From the NCBI RefSeq assembly GCF_041260155.1, contig NC_091945.1:31316296-31380295 (forward strand): a stretch of 64,000 bases of DNA. Reading direction: 5' to 3'. Below, piece after piece: positions 61,784 through 64,000 of this stretch (positions are counted from its first letter, which is position 1; every line of letters starts with the position of its first letter). A program made the position numbers and the translations under genes. The DNA is from Ptychodera flava. Taxonomy: Eukaryota; Hemichordata; Enteropneusta; Ptychoderidae. The notes beneath the pieces are model-generated. The model had not been told where the DNA came from. It did no database searches and saw nothing but the letters and a program-made list of their open reading frames with translations.

Positions 61784-64000
61784 GTGAGCCAACGTACGCA
61801 AATGTAATCCGTGCACTGTCTGTGTGTTGTGTGTGACATTGTACCGTGTGTGTAGCGAAAGGATTTCCGCACCAAGCTTTGCCAAATGTGTATAACTTTC
61901 AGCAAGAAGATGGCCACTCAACGAGTAATTCTGCTCTGCCTGTTTAGTTTTTTTATCTATCGACGGCAGGATGGTCGAAAAAGTTCCAACATTGTCATTG
62001 TTTTGCGAGAGCGAAACAAATGATTTCCACAAGCTGAGCACTGAGTACCTGTCAAAGTAAGCTTTGTAGTTGGGTGTGTACCGGCGAAGTATGCCATTGA
62101 CAAACCTTTGTGAAGTGGTCTTGACTAGGAAAGTTCTAGGTCACTACATTGCTATGTTGCTATGAATAAGGCATTCTGAATAGTTTTACGGGCCCTTCAA
62201 GATGAGTAAACCCGGAAGCATTGTTTGCGGGGTGCTTCCTAAACCGTCTCCGGTAAATGCACCGGTTGGATATATCGATGGCACATAAGCACCAGCAATC
62301 ATGACGTAATTTGACGTAACGTCTAATTCACACCGATAGAGCTCTCGCTCCCCAGAAAAAGACAGCGAGCCTACCTATGTCCCGTGTAATTCGTGTAAAA
62401 TGTCCCTCACTAATCGAGTCACTGACGAACGTTAATTTCTGTCTGATTGCCTCAGGAAGAAAAACTTGTCGTTTTCTTTTTCATGAGCAAATATCATCCC
62501 GTCGTTTTTGTAATTCATTCATTTGCTTGAGTTTCAACATAAGAAACTGTCCAGTTAGAATTTCAAAAAGTAAAACTTAGTTTTGACCGCTATAAATAAT
62601 ACCAGATCTATCGAAAAAAAGTCATACTCAATGGTTTACTTTTACAGTTCTTAAGCAAAATGTCTCATTGAAATGCCTGCCCTGCTCTGAGAAAGTTTCA
62701 GTGGTCTTGTATTTCAAGGGCAGATCCTTTTACCACTGAATAGTAGCCCAGTAGCTGATAGGTGCTTTGTAAATTACTATTGGTAATATATAACCAAATA
62801 CTTTTGGTTTTACAAATTGACCATATTCAAAAAAGCGTTGTTCTCAACATGGTCTTACATACTTTTTTCAACACTTTACGGGAATTTTAGTACCAAATAT
62901 TTAGAATCCTTACTACAATAGCCCTCTTTAAAATGCCATTTTCAATGTCATCAGAATGTCACGTCAGTGTTGCAAGAAGTAATTGTAATTCAATCAGGAT
63001 GTCAGTGGCCCAAGTAGCCTTGTCAAGCTCCCGCATATTTTTGTGAAGGTAGACTTCCTTGAGACTTGCTTTTCCTGACCCCATATGACCTTCTGATTGT
63101 CTGCGTTGGTGAAAGGGCGGAAGCAGACGTGACCCTTTTTTCCTTGCACACACCAATGGTAGCCCAAAATAGATGCTTAATTTCTCACAGTTGTTATGCA
63201 TAAAAGTTATTTTATGAGAAGTTTCTGTTCCCTTTTCAACAAATTACTTTTTATAGCTATCATAAATGCCATACTGTCTTATCATTGGCAGTCTAATTTT
63301 TCAATATCATATTAGTCTAAAAACTCTAATTATTTAATTCCCTTTTTTATGTTTTAAGTAGCATCAATAGGTGTCAAAGACATTTATTGATCCAGTTTGT
63401 AGCTGGATGGATTCAGTTGGTGTTGATAGTGTCATTACATTAAAAACTTACTTTCGTGATATTGATACTACATTAATTGCCACTACCACTACCTGCTTAT
63501 TTTTGTGAAAATGAAAAATTTATATTTGAAGTTTGCCATTTTTCATGAATTTTATTTGATAAGAAATACCACTTATATTGTTTGACATCACTTGGATGGT
63601 AGCCATTTTGAATTTTAAGTGTCGATAAATATCAGGTAATTTGTCACCCAGTGCCAAAGTGTGCACCTTGACTGGAGATTTTTGCTCTTGATTTCAAAAG
63701 TTAATGCTTTTAAGTTTCCTGGAGAAAAGTTTAGGTGGAAGTTTAAGTCCACTATAACTTCAAGGTGTGAACTACCTCAATCATTAATTTACATAACAGT
63801 CCACTTTTTTATGTTTGAACGTCTATGTACTCTGAATTAAAAACTTCCTGGTCAAAATGTAAAACTTTCTTTTTACCAATTGCTCATTCAACTTCTCAGC
63901 ATCAGTAGCGAAGTAGACCCTTCCCAAAGTCCTTTTTACATTCACCCTTATGTTCTCAACCACAATGAAGAAAAGTTTTCAGAATTTTCCACACCATCAA
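61784..64000 (+). other. Putative first intron of the downstream gene
   Basis: AT-rich sequence following the strong donor. I see no exon, repeat or RNA gene up to the window end. Confidence 0.4.

Overview
The window is about 64 kb of AT-rich animal nuclear DNA with long introns, GT..AG splice sites and many non-autonomous repeats. Both genes are closest to their vertebrate counterparts, while the introns and repeats are not vertebrate-like. An invertebrate deuterostome fits best (hemichordate, amphioxus or echinoderm); I lean towards a hemichordate or echinoderm but cannot settle this from the sequence.

Two multi-exon genes lie head-to-tail on the + strand. The first (start codon at 2493, stop ending at 26384) is an MBD5/MBD6-type gene: an MBD domain near the N terminus, a very long low-complexity Gln/Asn/Ser/Pro-rich middle, an acidic tract, a PWWP domain and a basic tail ending KRRKLR. 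The second (35583 to 55108) is an Enhancer-of-Polycomb gene (EPC1/EPC2 type): 13 coding exons, 768 residues, reading frame closed at every junction, ending MEVT as in vertebrates. In human 2q23.1 MBD5 and EPC2 are also adjacent and in the same orientation, followed by KIF5C, so the pair looks like an ancient linkage. At about 61.24-61.78 kb there is a GC-rich, promoter-like stretch ending in a strong splice donor. It is probably the untranslated first exon of a third + strand gene, and KIF5 is the synteny-based guess.

Layout: 1-2228 upstream; 2229-26384 MBD5/6-like gene; 26385-33491 its 3' flank, with one small TTAA MITE and a miRNA-like hairpin; 33492-34390 an 899-bp foldback element with a 7-bp target duplication; 34780-35582 EPC promoter and leader; 35583-55108 EPC; to about 58.33 kb its likely 3' UTR; 58.5-61.2 kb intergenic; 61.24 kb onward the start of the next gene. 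Introns of the first gene carry LINE fragments and three copies of a tandem-repeat element family. That family starts AGTCCCCAC and ends GTGGGGACT plus a small hairpin, which I read as a Helentron/HINE-like design. One subfamily has ~226-bp units that each carry a DR1 nuclear-receptor site, and five consecutive units also carry a GTCACGTGAC E-box.

Both host proteins work on chromatin: EPC is a scaffold of the NuA4/TIP60 acetyltransferase, and MBD5/6 proteins associate with the PR-DUB H2A deubiquitinase. The most notable points are the conserved gene pair, the repeat units carrying transcription-factor sites, an antisense LINE abutting an EPC splice acceptor, a duplicated acceptor at EPC exon 10 whose upstream copy leads to a stop, and an unexplained frame change inside the large MBD5/6 exon.
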